From: Rhodobacteraceae bacterium UBA3069 | GTDB taxonomy: Bacteria > Pseudomonadota > Alphaproteobacteria > Rhodobacterales > Rhodobacteraceae | NCBI GenBank assembly: GCA_002366795.1 | Contig: DFBX01000090.1 | Coordinates: 1 to 30,048, forward strand | Length of the DNA: 30,048 nt | Reading direction: 5' to 3' | Shown: positions 6,557 through 15,091 of the stretch, one piece after another | How the letters are laid out: every line of letters begins with the position of its first letter | Numbering within the stretch: position 1 is the first letter of the stretch | Made by a program: the position numbers and the translations under genes | The notes under the pieces: generated by a model | Told to the model about the DNA's origin: nothing | Seen by the model: the letters and a program-made list of their open reading frames with translations, nothing else | Databases searched by the model: none

Positions 6557-7528
6557 ATGCCCAAAACCGCGCGTGACAACAAAGAGCTTTTGCCACGAGA
6601 CCATGGCGGCGGCCTTGATTCCGCAGCTTTGCGTTATGGCGGCGCGCGGCGCGATTGGATCGACCTGTCCACCGGCATCAACCCCGTGCCCTACCCTGTG
6701 GGCGACATACCTGCGGACGCATGGACCGCCCTGCCCGACAGCGCAGCCACGGCCCGACTGGAAACGGCGGCCCGCAGGTTCTGGCACATCCCCGAGGCAG
6801 CACAGGTGGTCGCGGCCAACGGTGCCTCGGCCCTGATCGCGCAGATGCCGATGCTGGCGGACGGGCACGCCGCTTATATCCCCGGCCCCACCTATAATGA
6901 ACATGCCGCCGCCTTTGCCGCGCACCACCAGATGGCCCATGACGAAAACGAGGCAGCGCAGGTGCAAATCTATGTCCACCCCAACAATCCCGACGGGCGC
7001 CTGGCGGACGCTGACACGATCGGCGGGCGTTTCCTGACCGTGATCGACGAAAGTTTCTGCGACGTGGCACCGGATACCAGCCATATCGCGCGAACGGCGG
7101 ATCAGGGCGTCGTGATCCTGAAAAGTTTCGGCAAGTTCTGGGGGCTGGCGGGGCTGCGGCTTGGCTTTGCCATTGGCCAGCCTGAGACACTGGCGCCCTT
7201 GCCCGACTTGCTGGGTCCGTGGGCAGTCAGCGGCCCCGCGCTGGAAATCGGCGCACGGGCGTTGGAAGATCACGCATGGGCCGATGCCACCCGCGCGCGA
7301 CTGACCGCAGATGCCGCGCGACTGGATGCGTTGATGGCCCGCCACGGCACGCTGGTCGGCGGCACCACGCTGTTCCGCCTGTATGACGTGGGCGATGCGG
7401 CGGCGTTTCAGGCCCGTCTGGCGCAGCACCACATCTGGTCACGCATCTTTCCCTATTCATGTGGCTGGGTCCGTCTGGGCCTGCCCGCCCCGGACGGCTG
7501 GAGCCCTGTGGAAGGGGCGCTGGCATGA
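6557..7528 (+). CDS. cobC: Threonine-phosphate decarboxylase of cobalamin synthesis
   Basis: A pyridoxal-phosphate enzyme that makes (R)-1-amino-2-propanol phosphate from L-threonine phosphate for the nucleotide-loop arm of vitamin B12. The start at 6557 has GGAAAGG upstream; the open frame reaching back to 6290 is not coding-like. The 323 residues start with the family's HGGGLDSAALRYG segment and show HPNNPDG (141-147), an Asp-Glu pair in TVIDESFCD (about 164-165) and the cofactor lysine Lys193 in KSFGKFWGLAGLRLGF, with the nearby Arg201. It overlaps cobD by 4 bases (ATGA), a translationally coupled pair whose products act in consecutive steps. Confidence 0.93.
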   Translation: MPKTARDNKELLPRDHGGGLDSAALRYGGARRDWIDLSTGINPVPYPVGDIPADAWTALPDSAATARLETAARRFWHIPEAAQVVAANGASALIAQMPMLADGHAAYIPGPTYNEHAAAFAAHHQMAHDENEAAQVQIYVHPNNPDGRLADADTIGGRFLTVIDESFCDVAPDTSHIARTADQGVVILKSFGKFWGLAGLRLGFAIGQPETLAPLPDLLGPWAVSGPALEIGARALEDHAWADATRARLTADAARLDALMARHGTLVGGTTLFRLYDVGDAAAFQARLAQHHIWSRIFPYSCGWVRLGLPAPDGWSPVEGALA

Positions 7529-8418
7529 CCCTTGTTCTGGCCATGCTGCTGGATGCCACGATGGGCGAACCGCGCTGGCTGTGGTCCCGCGCTCCGCATC
7601 CTGCGGTCCTGATGGGCCGCGCCGTGGGCTGGTGCGATACGCGGTTCAACAACGGCAATGCCCAGCGGATCAAGGGGACGGCAGTGATGGCATCGCTGTT
7701 CGCGGCAGCGTGGTTGCTTGGGTGTATTTTGTCCGCCTTCGGCCCAGTGGCCGAGGTGATCGTGGCGGCCATCTTGCTGGCGCAACGCTCGCTGGTCGAG
7801 CATGTAAGCGCCGTGGCACAGGGTTTGCGCGCGGGCCTGCCGCAGGGACGCCGCAGCGTGGCGATGATCGTCAGCCGCGACACCTCGGGCATGGACCAAA
7901 GCGCGGTGTCCCGCGCCGCCATCGAATCCGCCGCCGAAAACCTGTCTGACGGCGTCATTGCCCCCGCCTTCTGGTTCGCCATCGGCGGGCTGCCCGGCCT
8001 TATCGCCTACAAGGTCACCAACACCGCCGACAGCATGATCGGCTATCGCACGCCAAGGCACGAAAAATTCGGCTGGGCGGCGGCACGGCTGGATGATGTG
8101 CTGAACCTAGTCCCCGCCCGCCTGACCGCCCTTCTGATCGCCTTGCCCCATGGCATCACCGACTGGCGCGGCATCAGGGCAGACGCGGCCAAGCACCGTT
8201 CCCCCAACGCTGGCTGGCCCGAGGCCGCCATGTCCCGCGCCCTTGGCATCGCACTGGCAGGGCCGCGCGCCTATGACGGGCAGATGCGCGATTTCCCATG
8301 GGTGAATGGCGCGGGGCGCAAACCCCTGCTGCCCCAAGACATCGAGCGCGCAACCCGCAGCCTTTGGTTGGCTTGGGCCGCCGCCCTTGGCCTTGCGACC
8401 CTGCTGGCGATCATGTGA
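7525..8418 (+). CDS. cobD: Adenosylcobinamide-phosphate synthase (CobD/CbiB)
   Basis: An inner-membrane enzyme that attaches aminopropanol phosphate to adenosylcobyric acid. The start at 7525 overlaps the cobC stop (ATGA). The 297 residues show the CbiB features: LDATMGEPRW near residue 10, HPAVLMGRAVGW (about 25-36), SRDTSGMDQSAVSRAAIESAAENLSDGVIAPAFW region at about 114-147 with the conserved ESxxEN..DG pattern, and TADSMIGYR..KFG..AARLDD at about 172-192. Hydrophobic segments at about residues 52-75, 140-160 and 275-297 fit an integral membrane protein. Named CobD by the Pseudomonas/Rhodobacter convention; equals CbiB in enteric bacteria. Confidence 0.94.
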   Translation: MTLVLAMLLDATMGEPRWLWSRAPHPAVLMGRAVGWCDTRFNNGNAQRIKGTAVMASLFAAAWLLGCILSAFGPVAEVIVAAILLAQRSLVEHVSAVAQGLRAGLPQGRRSVAMIVSRDTSGMDQSAVSRAAIESAAENLSDGVIAPAFWFAIGGLPGLIAYKVTNTADSMIGYRTPRHEKFGWAAARLDDVLNLVPARLTALLIALPHGITDWRGIRADAAKHRSPNAGWPEAAMSRALGIALAGPRAYDGQMRDFPWVNGAGRKPLLPQDIERATRSLWLAWAAALGLATLLAIM

Positions 8419-8428
8419 CTTGCCCCGC

Positions 8429-8453
8429 CGCCGCAGGCTGATAGCTTGCGGCG
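8429..8453. terminator. Stem-loop after cobD
   Basis: CGCCGCAGGC, loop TGATA, GCTTGCGGCG form a 10-pair stem with one G-T pair, 10 bases after the cobD stop. There is no T-run, so it may end transcription only partially or simply protect the cobC-cobD message. Confidence 0.4.
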
Positions 8454-8479
8454 ACCTGTAACCAGAAAGACCGTTTCAC

Positions 8480-9673
8480 ATGCGCCTGCCTGACCCGACC
8501 CTTCCGGCCCTCGCCCTTCTTGCCCTGACCCTTGCCATTCCGGCCGCCACACAAGCCCAGACCCAATGCGGGGGCGGGTTCAACGGATTTATCCAGGGTC
8601 TCAAGGCCGAAGCCGTGCAAAAGGGCCACGCCCCCGCCACAGTGGACCGCTTCTTTGCAGGCGCAAGACAGGATAGCAAAGTGCTGGCCGCCGATCGCAA
8701 GCAAGGCGTCTTCCAGATGGATTTCACCAGCTTCGCACGGCGTCTTATTTCGAAAGACCGGATCAAGCGTGGCGTATCCAATGGCAAGAAATACGCCAGC
8801 ATCTTCAACCGGATCGAACAGCAATACGGTATCCCGCGCGGTGTCCTTCTGGCCTTTTGGGCGTTCGAAACGGATTACGGCGCGTTCCAGGGCGATTTCA
8901 ACACGCTGAACGCGCTGATCACGCTGTCACATGACTGCCGCCGCCCCGAATTGTTCCGCCCGCAAATCTTTGCCGCGCTGGAACTGTATGAACACGGCGA
9001 TTTCGACCCGGCCCGGACCACCGGCGCATGGGCCGGCGAAATCGGCATGGTCCAGATGCTGCCCCGCGACATCCTTGAAAACGGCGTGGACGGCGATGGT
9101 GACGGGCATGTGCTGCTGAAAACCTCGCCGCCCGATGCGCTGATGTCGGGCGCGAAAATGCTGTCCAGCCTCGGCTGGCAACCCGGCCAGCCATTCCTGC
9201 AAGAGGTATCGGTGCCCGCCCGAATGGATTGGTCCCTGTCCGGTACCGACACGAAAATCCCCGCAGCGCAGTGGGCACAGATGGGTGTAAACCCGCGCCA
9301 CGGGCAGATCGCAGGGAACCTGCCCGCCTCGCTTCTGCTGCCGCAGGGGCGCAATGGTCCGGCCTTCCTCGCCTATCCCAATTTCGATGTCTATTTCGAA
9401 TGGAACCAAAGCTTCACCTACGTGCTGACGGCGGGCTATTTCGCGAACCGCTTGATGGGTGCGCCCGTGTTCAACGCGGGCAACCCCGACAAGGGGCTGA
9501 ACGGCACGCAGATGAAGCAATTGCAAACCAAGCTGGCACGGCGCGGGCATGACGTGGGCAAGATCGACGGCATTCTTGGCGCAGGCACCCGCGCGGCGGT
9601 CCAGGCCGAACAGAAACGGCTGGGCATGCCCGCTGACGCATGGCCTACACAGGCGCTGCTTTCTCGCCTCTAA
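8480..9673 (+). CDS. Periplasmic lytic murein transglycosylase, MltB type, with peptidoglycan-binding domain
   Basis: Cleaves the glycan strands of peptidoglycan with 1,6-anhydro product formation in the periplasm. The 397-residue protein has a signal peptide (hydrophobic core about 8-22, likely cleavage after AQA27), then a MltB-type catalytic domain (about 30-330). The catalytic Glu130 is in LLAFWAFETDYGAFQG, followed by NTLNALITLSHD and GAWAGEIGMVQMLPRD (about 182-197). A C-terminal peptidoglycan-binding domain (about 343-397) contains KIDGILGAGTRAAV. No lipobox cysteine follows the signal, so it is soluble or wall-bound rather than a lipoprotein. The gene stands alone between cobD and the PRC-barrel gene. 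Confidence 0.93.
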   Translation: MRLPDPTLPALALLALTLAIPAATQAQTQCGGGFNGFIQGLKAEAVQKGHAPATVDRFFAGARQDSKVLAADRKQGVFQMDFTSFARRLISKDRIKRGVSNGKKYASIFNRIEQQYGIPRGVLLAFWAFETDYGAFQGDFNTLNALITLSHDCRRPELFRPQIFAALELYEHGDFDPARTTGAWAGEIGMVQMLPRDILENGVDGDGDGHVLLKTSPPDALMSGAKMLSSLGWQPGQPFLQEVSVPARMDWSLSGTDTKIPAAQWAQMGVNPRHGQIAGNLPASLLLPQGRNGPAFLAYPNFDVYFEWNQSFTYVLTAGYFANRLMGAPVFNAGNPDKGLNGTQMKQLQTKLARRGHDVGKIDGILGAGTRAAVQAEQKRLGMPADAWPTQALLSRL

Positions 9674-9688
9674 GTAGAAATTTGCTTA

Positions 9689-9728
9689 TGAAAAGGGTCG
9701 GACTATAGCGCGGCCCAAATCCTTTTCA
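9689..9728 (+). terminator. Possible terminator hairpin after the transglycosylase gene
   Basis: TGAAAAGG at 9689-9696 is the exact reverse complement of CCTTTTCA at 9721-9728, with a shorter imperfect stem inside the 24-base loop. It starts 15 bases after the stop codon. The T-run is part of the stem rather than behind it, so strength is uncertain. The rest of the 176-base gap shows nothing clear apart from the ribosome site of the next gene. Confidence 0.35.
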
Positions 9729-9849
9729 AGCCGCAAGCCTCCCTTATTTTCCGGCCTTTTTCCGGAACGAATTGCACGATCCATCTGTTCAACCTCCATC
9801 GAACCGCAGCGATGCACGCTGCACATCATTCTACTTATGGAGGAAACAC

Positions 9850-10401
9850 ATGAAACGCATTCTGACCACGACCGCCATCATCCTGACCGCCGCCTCGCCG
9901 GCCTTTGCCGAAAGCCACCCGACCAAGACCGATGGCGAAATGAAAGCTGGAACCGAGATGAAAAGCGAGGCCAAGACCGGCATGGACAAAGCCGACCACA
10001 ACGCCATGTCGAACGCCACCTTCGCTGACCAGTCGATGATGAGCGAAACGCCCGCCCTGCTGACCTCGGACCTGATCGGCAAATACGTCTACACCGCCGA
10101 GACCGAGATTGAGATGAACGCCGCCATGGCCGAAGCCGATACCGACTGGAACAACATCGGCGAGGTGAAAGACGTGGTCATGTCCGCCGACGGCAAGGCA
10201 CAATCCATCCTGCTGGACATCGGCGGCTTCCTTGGCTTGGGCGAACACACAGTGGCCGTGAACCTGGGCAAGCTGGCCCTGGTGGCCGACAGCGATAACG
10301 CGGGCGACTATTTCGTGGTGGTGAACGCCACCAAGGAACAGCTTGAAGCAGCCCCCGAATTCGACATGGACAAAGTCGGCGATTGGACGGCTGCCGATTG
10401 A
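9850..10401 (+). CDS. Exported PRC-barrel domain protein
   Basis: A 183-residue periplasmic protein. Start at 9850 is set by the ribosome site TGGAGGAAA just upstream. The signal peptide MKRILTTTAIILTAASPAFA ends at residue 20. Residues 21-66 form a charged, methionine-, lysine- and glutamate-rich low-complexity linker with repeated EMK segments. A PRC-barrel-like domain follows (about 68-168): DLIGKYVYT, IGEVKDVVMSADGKAQSILL and GGFLGLGEHTVAVNLGKL are typical. Exported PRC-barrel proteins of this shape are common in Rhodobacteraceae; the ligand is not known. The gene has its own strong terminator, so it is a single-gene unit. Confidence 0.85.
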   Translation: MKRILTTTAIILTAASPAFAESHPTKTDGEMKAGTEMKSEAKTGMDKADHNAMSNATFADQSMMSETPALLTSDLIGKYVYTAETEIEMNAAMAEADTDWNNIGEVKDVVMSADGKAQSILLDIGGFLGLGEHTVAVNLGKLALVADSDNAGDYFVVVNATKEQLEAAPEFDMDKVGDWTAAD

Positions 10402-10436
10402 TCCAAAGGGCCGTGCCCTGAGCTGACAACCCAGTG

Positions 10437-10469
10437 CCCCGCAGCGCCCCGTGCGCTGCGGGGTTTTCC
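10437..10469 (+). terminator. Rho-independent terminator of the PRC-barrel gene
   Basis: CCCCGCAGCGC (10437-10447), loop CCCGT, GCGCTGCGGGG (10453-10463) form a perfect 11-pair GC-rich stem followed by TTTT. It lies 35 bases after the stop codon. Confidence 0.9.
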
Positions 10470-10519
10470 TTTGTCAAGAACGGGATGCGGGACTACGCCC
10501 CCACAACGGGACGGCGGGC

Positions 10520-10550
10520 GGGGCGAGGTGCGAAGCACCAGCGCCGCCCC
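10520..10550 (-). terminator. Stem-loop after smc
   Basis: Read on the minus strand, GGGGCG, an internal loop, GGTGC-TTC-GCACC, then CGCCCC form a two-part stem starting 7 bases after the smc stop. There is no T-run; it may end smc transcription or stabilise the message, and it backs onto the convergent terminator at 10437. Confidence 0.4.
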
Positions 10551-10556
10551 GGACCG

Positions 10557-13500
10557 TCAGGCCACCATCGCCTTGGCCTTTGTCAGATCGACCGAGACAA
10601 GCTGGCTGACGCCCTGTTCCTGCATGGTCACGCCGAACAACCGGTCCATCCGCGCCATGGTCACGGCGTGGTGCGTGATGATCAGGAACCGCGTTTCGGT
10701 GCGGCGGCACATCTCGTCCAGCATGTCGCAGAAACGGGTCACGTTGGCATCGTCCAGCGGGGCGTCCACCTCGTCCAGCACGCAGATCGGCGCGGGGTTG
10801 GCCAAGAACACGGCAAAGATCAGCGCAAGCGCCGTCAGGGTCTGTTCACCCCCCGACAGCAGCGACAGGGTGGACAGTTTCTTGCCCGGCGGCTGGCACA
10901 TGATCTCCAGCCCGGCCTCCAGCGGGTCATCGGATTCGACCATCACAAGGTTCGCCTCACCACCGTTGAACAGATGCGTGAACAGCATCGAGAAATTGCT
11001 GTTCACCTGCTCGAACGCGGTCAAGAGCCGCTCGCGCCCTTCGCGGTTCAGGCCGGCAATGCCCGACCGCAGGGTCTTGATCGCCTCTTCCAGATCCAGC
11101 TTTTCGGCCTGAAGCGTATCGTGTTCTTCCTGCACCTCGCGGGCGTCTTCCTCGGCCCGCAGATTCACCGCGCCAAGCGCGTCGCGCTGACGTTTCAGTC
11201 GGTTTACATCCGCCTCGATCTGGTTCGAGGCGGGCATCGCATCGGGATCGGCCCCCAAAGTCTCCAACAGGTCCGCAGGCGTTGTCTCCATTTCCTCTGC
11301 GATGCGCTCGGCAGCATAGGCCATGGTTTCGCGCGCCGCATCCGACCGCGCCTCTGACCGCGCCCGTGCCTCGCGCGCTTCCCCGGCCAGCCGCTCTGCC
11401 TCGCGCTCGGCCAGCGACACCTCGCGCAGCAGGGTTTCGGCTTCGGCCAGCTTGTCGGCGGCCTCGGCGCGGCGCTCTGATGCGGTCTCGATCGCTTCGG
11501 TCAACTCCTCGCGTTTGACGGCAATCTCTTCCGGCGCGGCGCTTGCCTCTTTCAATTCCGCCTCGCTGTCCCGCTTGCGGGCTTCCAGCTCTGCAATCCG
11601 GGTCTTGGCCGTGTCCAGGCGGTGCTTCCAGCCAGAGATTTCTTTCATCACCTCTTGCGTGCGGCGGGTCCGCGCCTCGCCCTCGCGGCGCAATTCATCA
11701 TGGGCCGAGCGGCGCGACATCATGGTGATCCGCGCGGCCTCGACCGTCATCTTGATATCCTCGACCCCGGCGCGGGCATCGCCCAGATCTTCCAGCCCGT
11801 CCAGGGCCCGCTCTGCCTCGATCATCTGTTTGCGGGCGGCCATCGCCTCTTCCTCGTGGCGGGCCACCGCAAGGCCAAGGCTTTCCAACCGCGATTGCGC
11901 CAGGTTGCGGTCCGCTTCGGCGCGTGACAGTGTGCGATTGGCATCCGCCACGGCGCGATCGGCCGCGCGACGCGCCTCGCGGGCGGCCTGGTCGGCGCGG
12001 GTCTGCTCGGCCAGTTGCAGCATCAGCGCCTCATGCGCCTGACGCGCTGCATCGGCGCGCGACCCCGCCCGTTCGGATTGCTGCTTCAGCTCCTCCAGAC
12101 GGTTCAACTGTTGCAACCGCAAAGCGGCGGCAGAGGGCGCATCCTCGGCCCAAGCGCGGAACCCGTCCCACCGCCATAAATCGCCTTCCAACGACACCAA
12201 CCGCTGCCCCGGCTTCAACAGCGATTGCAAACGTGGGCCGTCTTCGGGGTCCACCAGCCCGATCTGCCCCATGCGGCGGGCCAGAACATCGGGAACGGAC
12301 ACATGGGCCGACAGGGCCGTGACCCCTTCGGGCAGGGTTTGCGCATGATCATAGCCCGGCAGGACTGTCCAGCCTGACGGGCCTTCTGCCTCGACCTCGG
12401 GCGCGCGCAGATCGTCGGCCAAGGCCGCGCCCAATGCCTTTTCGAACCCCTGTTCAACCTGCAAGCGGTCCATGATCTGGCCACCTTCGGCGGTGTCGCG
12501 CTGCACCAGGCGGGCCAGCGCCGTCACCTCGGCGCGCAGTGCGTTCAATTCGCCCTCGGCCTCGGAACGTTCGGCGCGCACATCCGCCTCGCGCGATTGG
12601 GTGTCGGCCCGCGCAGCCTCGGCTTCGTTCAGTGCCTCGTCCGCCGCATGGGCGGCTTCGACGGCGGCGGCCTCGGCCTCTCCGGCCATGTCATATTCCA
12701 CCGTGGCCTTTTCCACAGCCGCTTCGCTGATCCGCATGGCGTCACGGGCCTTTTTCGCCTCGGCATCGGATCGGGTCTGGGTCTTGCGGCTGTCCTCGAC
12801 CAGGCGCTGCGCCGATTGGTGCCGCGCCGCCAGACGCGCCACATCTTCGGTCAACTCGGCCAGCATCGCTTCGCGCTCTTGCAACACGTTTGCCGCCTCG
12901 CGCGCGGCTTCGGCCGCTTCCTCCAGCTTGTCGGAATGCCCCTCGCCAGCCTTTGCCAGTTCGGTCTGCTCCCACTCCAGCCGCGCGATGGTATCCCCGG
13001 CATCACGGTTCAGCCCACCCTCGCGATCCATGTCGCGGACCAGCTGTTCAATCCGGCCTTGCAGGGTTTCGATCCGGCTGATCGCCTGCGCTTCCTGATC
13101 GTTCAGCGTGTCGCGCTGCACGGTCAGGCGCTGCAACACGGCGGCGGCAATCGCCTCTTCCTCGCGCAGGGCGGGCAAACCGTCCTCGGCCTCGGCCCGC
13201 GCCTTTCCGGCCACTCGCGCGGCGGCTTCGGCCTGTGCAGCGGCGGTGGTGCGCTCGCGCAAAAGCCCCTCGGCCTCGGCCCGCGCCTCGTCCGCCTCTT
13301 TCCAGCGGCGATACAAAAGCAACCCTTCGGACCGGCGCAGATCCTCGCCGATCGCACGATAGCGCGCCGCCTGCCGCGCCTGCCGTTCCAACTGCGCCAA
13401 TTGGGTCGCCAACTGTTCCAGAACGTCATCGACGCGGACCAGGTTCTGCTCGGCCCCCTTCAGCTTCAGCTCCGCCTCGTGGCGCCGCTGGTACAGGCCC

Positions 13501-14012
13501 GAAATACCCGCCGCTTCTTCCAGAATACGGCGGCGGTTCTTGGGCTTGGCGTTGATCAGTTCACTGATTTGCCCCTGCCGCACCAGTGCCGGCGAATGCG
13601 CCCCGGTCGAGGCATCGGCGAACAGCATCTGCACGTCCCGCGCACGCACGTCCTTGGAGTTCACCTTGTAGGCCGACCCGATGTCACGGGTAATGCGGCG
13701 GATGATTTCCAACTGGTCGTCGTCATTGAACCCTGCGGGGGCCAGCCGGTCGGAATTGTCGATGACCAGCGCCACCTCGGCAAAGTTGCGGGCCGGACGG
13801 CTAGAGGCACCGGCAAAGATCACATCCTCCATCCCGCCGCCACGCATCGCCTTGGCGCGGGTTTCACCCATGACCCAGCGCAGACCTTCCAACAGGTTCG
13901 ACTTGCCGCAGCCGTTCGGCCCGACAACGCCGGTCAACCCGTTCTGGATCAACAGCTCCGTCGGATCGACGAAGCTTTTGAAGCCGGTCAGTCTGAGCTT
14001 GTTGAACTGCAA
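10557..14012 (-). CDS. smc: Chromosome segregation protein SMC
   Basis: The ATPase core of the condensin-like complex that organises and segregates the chromosome with ScpA and ScpB. The preferred start is a TTG at 14012 because the family N-terminus (xxFxKLRLTGFKSFVDPTEL) begins there; upstream codons to 14123 are not conserved in character. The 1151 residues show the Walker A motif GPNGCGKSN (31-39), a long heptad-rich coiled coil, a compact hinge (about 510-640), the returning coiled coil, then the signature LSGGEQ (about 1052-1057) and Walker B VLDEVDAPLDD (about 1078-1088) with a D-loop and ITHHAVTM switch. The coiled coil generates very long alanine- and serine-rich shadow frames on the other strand. 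Confidence 0.96.
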   Translation of the reverse strand: MQFNKLRLTGFKSFVDPTELLIQNGLTGVVGPNGCGKSNLLEGLRWVMGETRAKAMRGGGMEDVIFAGASSRPARNFAEVALVIDNSDRLAPAGFNDDDQLEIIRRITRDIGSAYKVNSKDVRARDVQMLFADASTGAHSPALVRQGQISELINAKPKNRRRILEEAAGISGLYQRRHEAELKLKGAEQNLVRVDDVLEQLATQLAQLERQARQAARYRAIGEDLRRSEGLLLYRRWKEADEARAEAEGLLRERTTAAAQAEAAARVAGKARAEAEDGLPALREEEAIAAAVLQRLTVQRDTLNDQEAQAISRIETLQGRIEQLVRDMDREGGLNRDAGDTIARLEWEQTELAKAGEGHSDKLEEAAEAAREAANVLQEREAMLAELTEDVARLAARHQSAQRLVEDSRKTQTRSDAEAKKARDAMRISEAAVEKATVEYDMAGEAEAAAVEAAHAADEALNEAEAARADTQSREADVRAERSEAEGELNALRAEVTALARLVQRDTAEGGQIMDRLQVEQGFEKALGAALADDLRAPEVEAEGPSGWTVLPGYDHAQTLPEGVTALSAHVSVPDVLARRMGQIGLVDPEDGPRLQSLLKPGQRLVSLEGDLWRWDGFRAWAEDAPSAAALRLQQLNRLEELKQQSERAGSRADAARQAHEALMLQLAEQTRADQAAREARRAADRAVADANRTLSRAEADRNLAQSRLESLGLAVARHEEEAMAARKQMIEAERALDGLEDLGDARAGVEDIKMTVEAARITMMSRRSAHDELRREGEARTRRTQEVMKEISGWKHRLDTAKTRIAELEARKRDSEAELKEASAAPEEIAVKREELTEAIETASERRAEAADKLAEAETLLREVSLAEREAERLAGEAREARARSEARSDAARETMAYAAERIAEEMETTPADLLETLGADPDAMPASNQIEADVNRLKRQRDALGAVNLRAEEDAREVQEEHDTLQAEKLDLEEAIKTLRSGIAGLNREGRERLLTAFEQVNSNFSMLFTHLFNGGEANLVMVESDDPLEAGLEIMCQPPGKKLSTLSLLSGGEQTLTALALIFAVFLANPAPICVLDEVDAPLDDANVTRFCDMLDEMCRRTETRFLIITHHAVTMARMDRLFGVTMQEQGVSQLVSVDLTKAKAMVA

Positions 14013-14113
14013 GGGCGCGCCCGTTCCACTGGTGAAAATCTGGGCACAAGACTGCCAATCGGCACAGGCCAGAGTCAATTGGGTTTTAACCGTATCTGGG
14101 CGACACAGCCGGG

Positions 14114-14122
14114 TTATCCACA
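14114..14122 (+). promoter_or_regulatory. DnaA-box sequence upstream of smc
   Basis: TTATCCACA is a perfect match to the strong DnaA box. It lies in the 217-base divergent gap between smc and the acetyltransferase gene, about 100 bases upstream of the smc start. It could couple smc expression to DnaA, but a single 9-base match in 30 kb can arise by chance. Confidence 0.4.
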
Positions 14123-14229
14123 AGATATTGCGGGTTTTGGCTGAAATCCGCCCGGTTCGGCCTCCTCTCGCCCCCTTGACCGCGAACCCGCGATTGGGTC
14201 ACATCCGGCCAAACAACCGGATGCCACAC

Positions 14230-14682
14230 ATGACCCTCACCGTTTCCCAAACCGACCCGCGCCAACCCGAGGCAGCGGCACTGCTGCATGCCTCGCACAA
14301 GCTGATGGGAGAGTTGTTCAACCCCGAGGAAAACCATTTTCTGTCCGTGGAAGAGCTTTGCACATCCGACATCACCTTCCTGGCCGCCTATGACGGCGGC
14401 GGCATCCTTGGCACGGGGGCATTGGCGAACCGCGGTACCTATGGCGAGGTGAAATCCATGTTCACCGCCCCCGAGGCCCGCGGCAAAGGCGTGGCCGACG
14501 CGATCCTGTCGGCCTTGATCGACACGGCCCGCGCCCAAGGCCTGCCCTTGATGCGGCTGGAAACCGGCGACAGCCTGCACGCCGCACACCGGCTTTACGC
14601 GCGGCACGGGTTTACCCGCTGCGGCCCCTTCGGGGATTACGAGGCGATGCCCACATCCGTTTTCATGGAAAAGACACTGTAA
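14230..14682 (+). CDS. GNAT-family N-acetyltransferase
   Basis: A 150-residue cytoplasmic acetyltransferase that would use acetyl-CoA on an unknown amine. The acetyl-CoA pyrophosphate loop is EARGKGVADAIL (about 79-90), followed by the usual helix and the C-terminal HAAHRLYARHGFTRCGPFGDY segment (about 119-139), a standard late GNAT motif. The ATG at 14230 gives the natural N-terminus MTLTVSQTDP; an in-frame ATG at 14221 would add three residues, and neither has a strong ribosome site. Divergent from smc; it ends 3 bases before the convergent lipoprotein gene. Confidence 0.88.
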   Translation: MTLTVSQTDPRQPEAAALLHASHKLMGELFNPEENHFLSVEELCTSDITFLAAYDGGGILGTGALANRGTYGEVKSMFTAPEARGKGVADAILSALIDTARAQGLPLMRLETGDSLHAAHRLYARHGFTRCGPFGDYEAMPTSVFMEKTL

Positions 14683-14685
14683 CTG

Positions 14686-14967
14686 TCAGCAATCCAGCTT
14701 GCCGACGATCACCGCCGCATCGCCGCTGACTGATTTCACGCGGCAGCCGGTTGCCTGTTCGATGGCCACCTCGGCCCGGCGGGCGACCGGCCCCATGCGC
14801 GGTGCGTATTCCGCATTGGTGCGAATGGCCTCGGCCAGATCATCCTTTTTGCGGATGTCGAAAGTGGATCCCTCTACCGTGACCGTTGTGGTCGGGATGC
14901 CGCGGAAATACGGGGTAGGCCCATCACAGGCAGCAAGAAGCGGGATCAGGAACAACATATATCTCAT
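14686..14967 (-). CDS. Small predicted lipoprotein
   Basis: A 93-residue protein with a short signal and lipobox (MRYMLFLIPLLAACDG; lipidated Cys14). The mature part has a predicted alpha/beta pattern and two further cysteines, one at the C-terminal end (residue 93) and one in ATGCRVKS near residue 75, which could form a disulfide in the periplasm. Purine-rich GGGGC precedes the ATG. It resembles small conserved Rhodobacteraceae lipoproteins of unknown function. It is convergent with the GNAT gene, 3 bases apart. Confidence 0.8.
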   Translation of the reverse strand: MRYMLFLIPLLAACDGPTPYFRGIPTTTVTVEGSTFDIRKKDDLAEAIRTNAEYAPRMGPVARRAEVAIEQATGCRVKSVSGDAAVIVGKLDC

Positions 14968-15033
14968 GCCCCAAACTATCCCCCTTTCTTGGTTAACAAA
15001 CCCTGAACACCCCTGCGACTTTCTGTATTCTTT

Positions 15034-15039
15034 TATACT
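15034..15039 (+). promoter_or_regulatory. Possible -10 element of the membrane-protein gene
   Basis: TATACT matches the -10 consensus at 5 of 6 positions in an AT-rich stretch 53 bases before the start at 15092. No matching -35 hexamer is present. A CtrA-like pair (TTAA at 14993, TGAA at 15004, spaced by 7) lies just upstream. Confidence 0.25.
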
Positions 15040-15091
15040 CTGTTTATCGAATATTTATTGAACCCAATCCGAAAGACCTTGAGGGACCGAC

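Noticed and set aside
12597..14144. A 515-residue open frame antisense to smc
   Set aside because: It is a shadow of the smc N-terminal half; composition is arginine/glutamine/leucine-rich with no recognisable fold.
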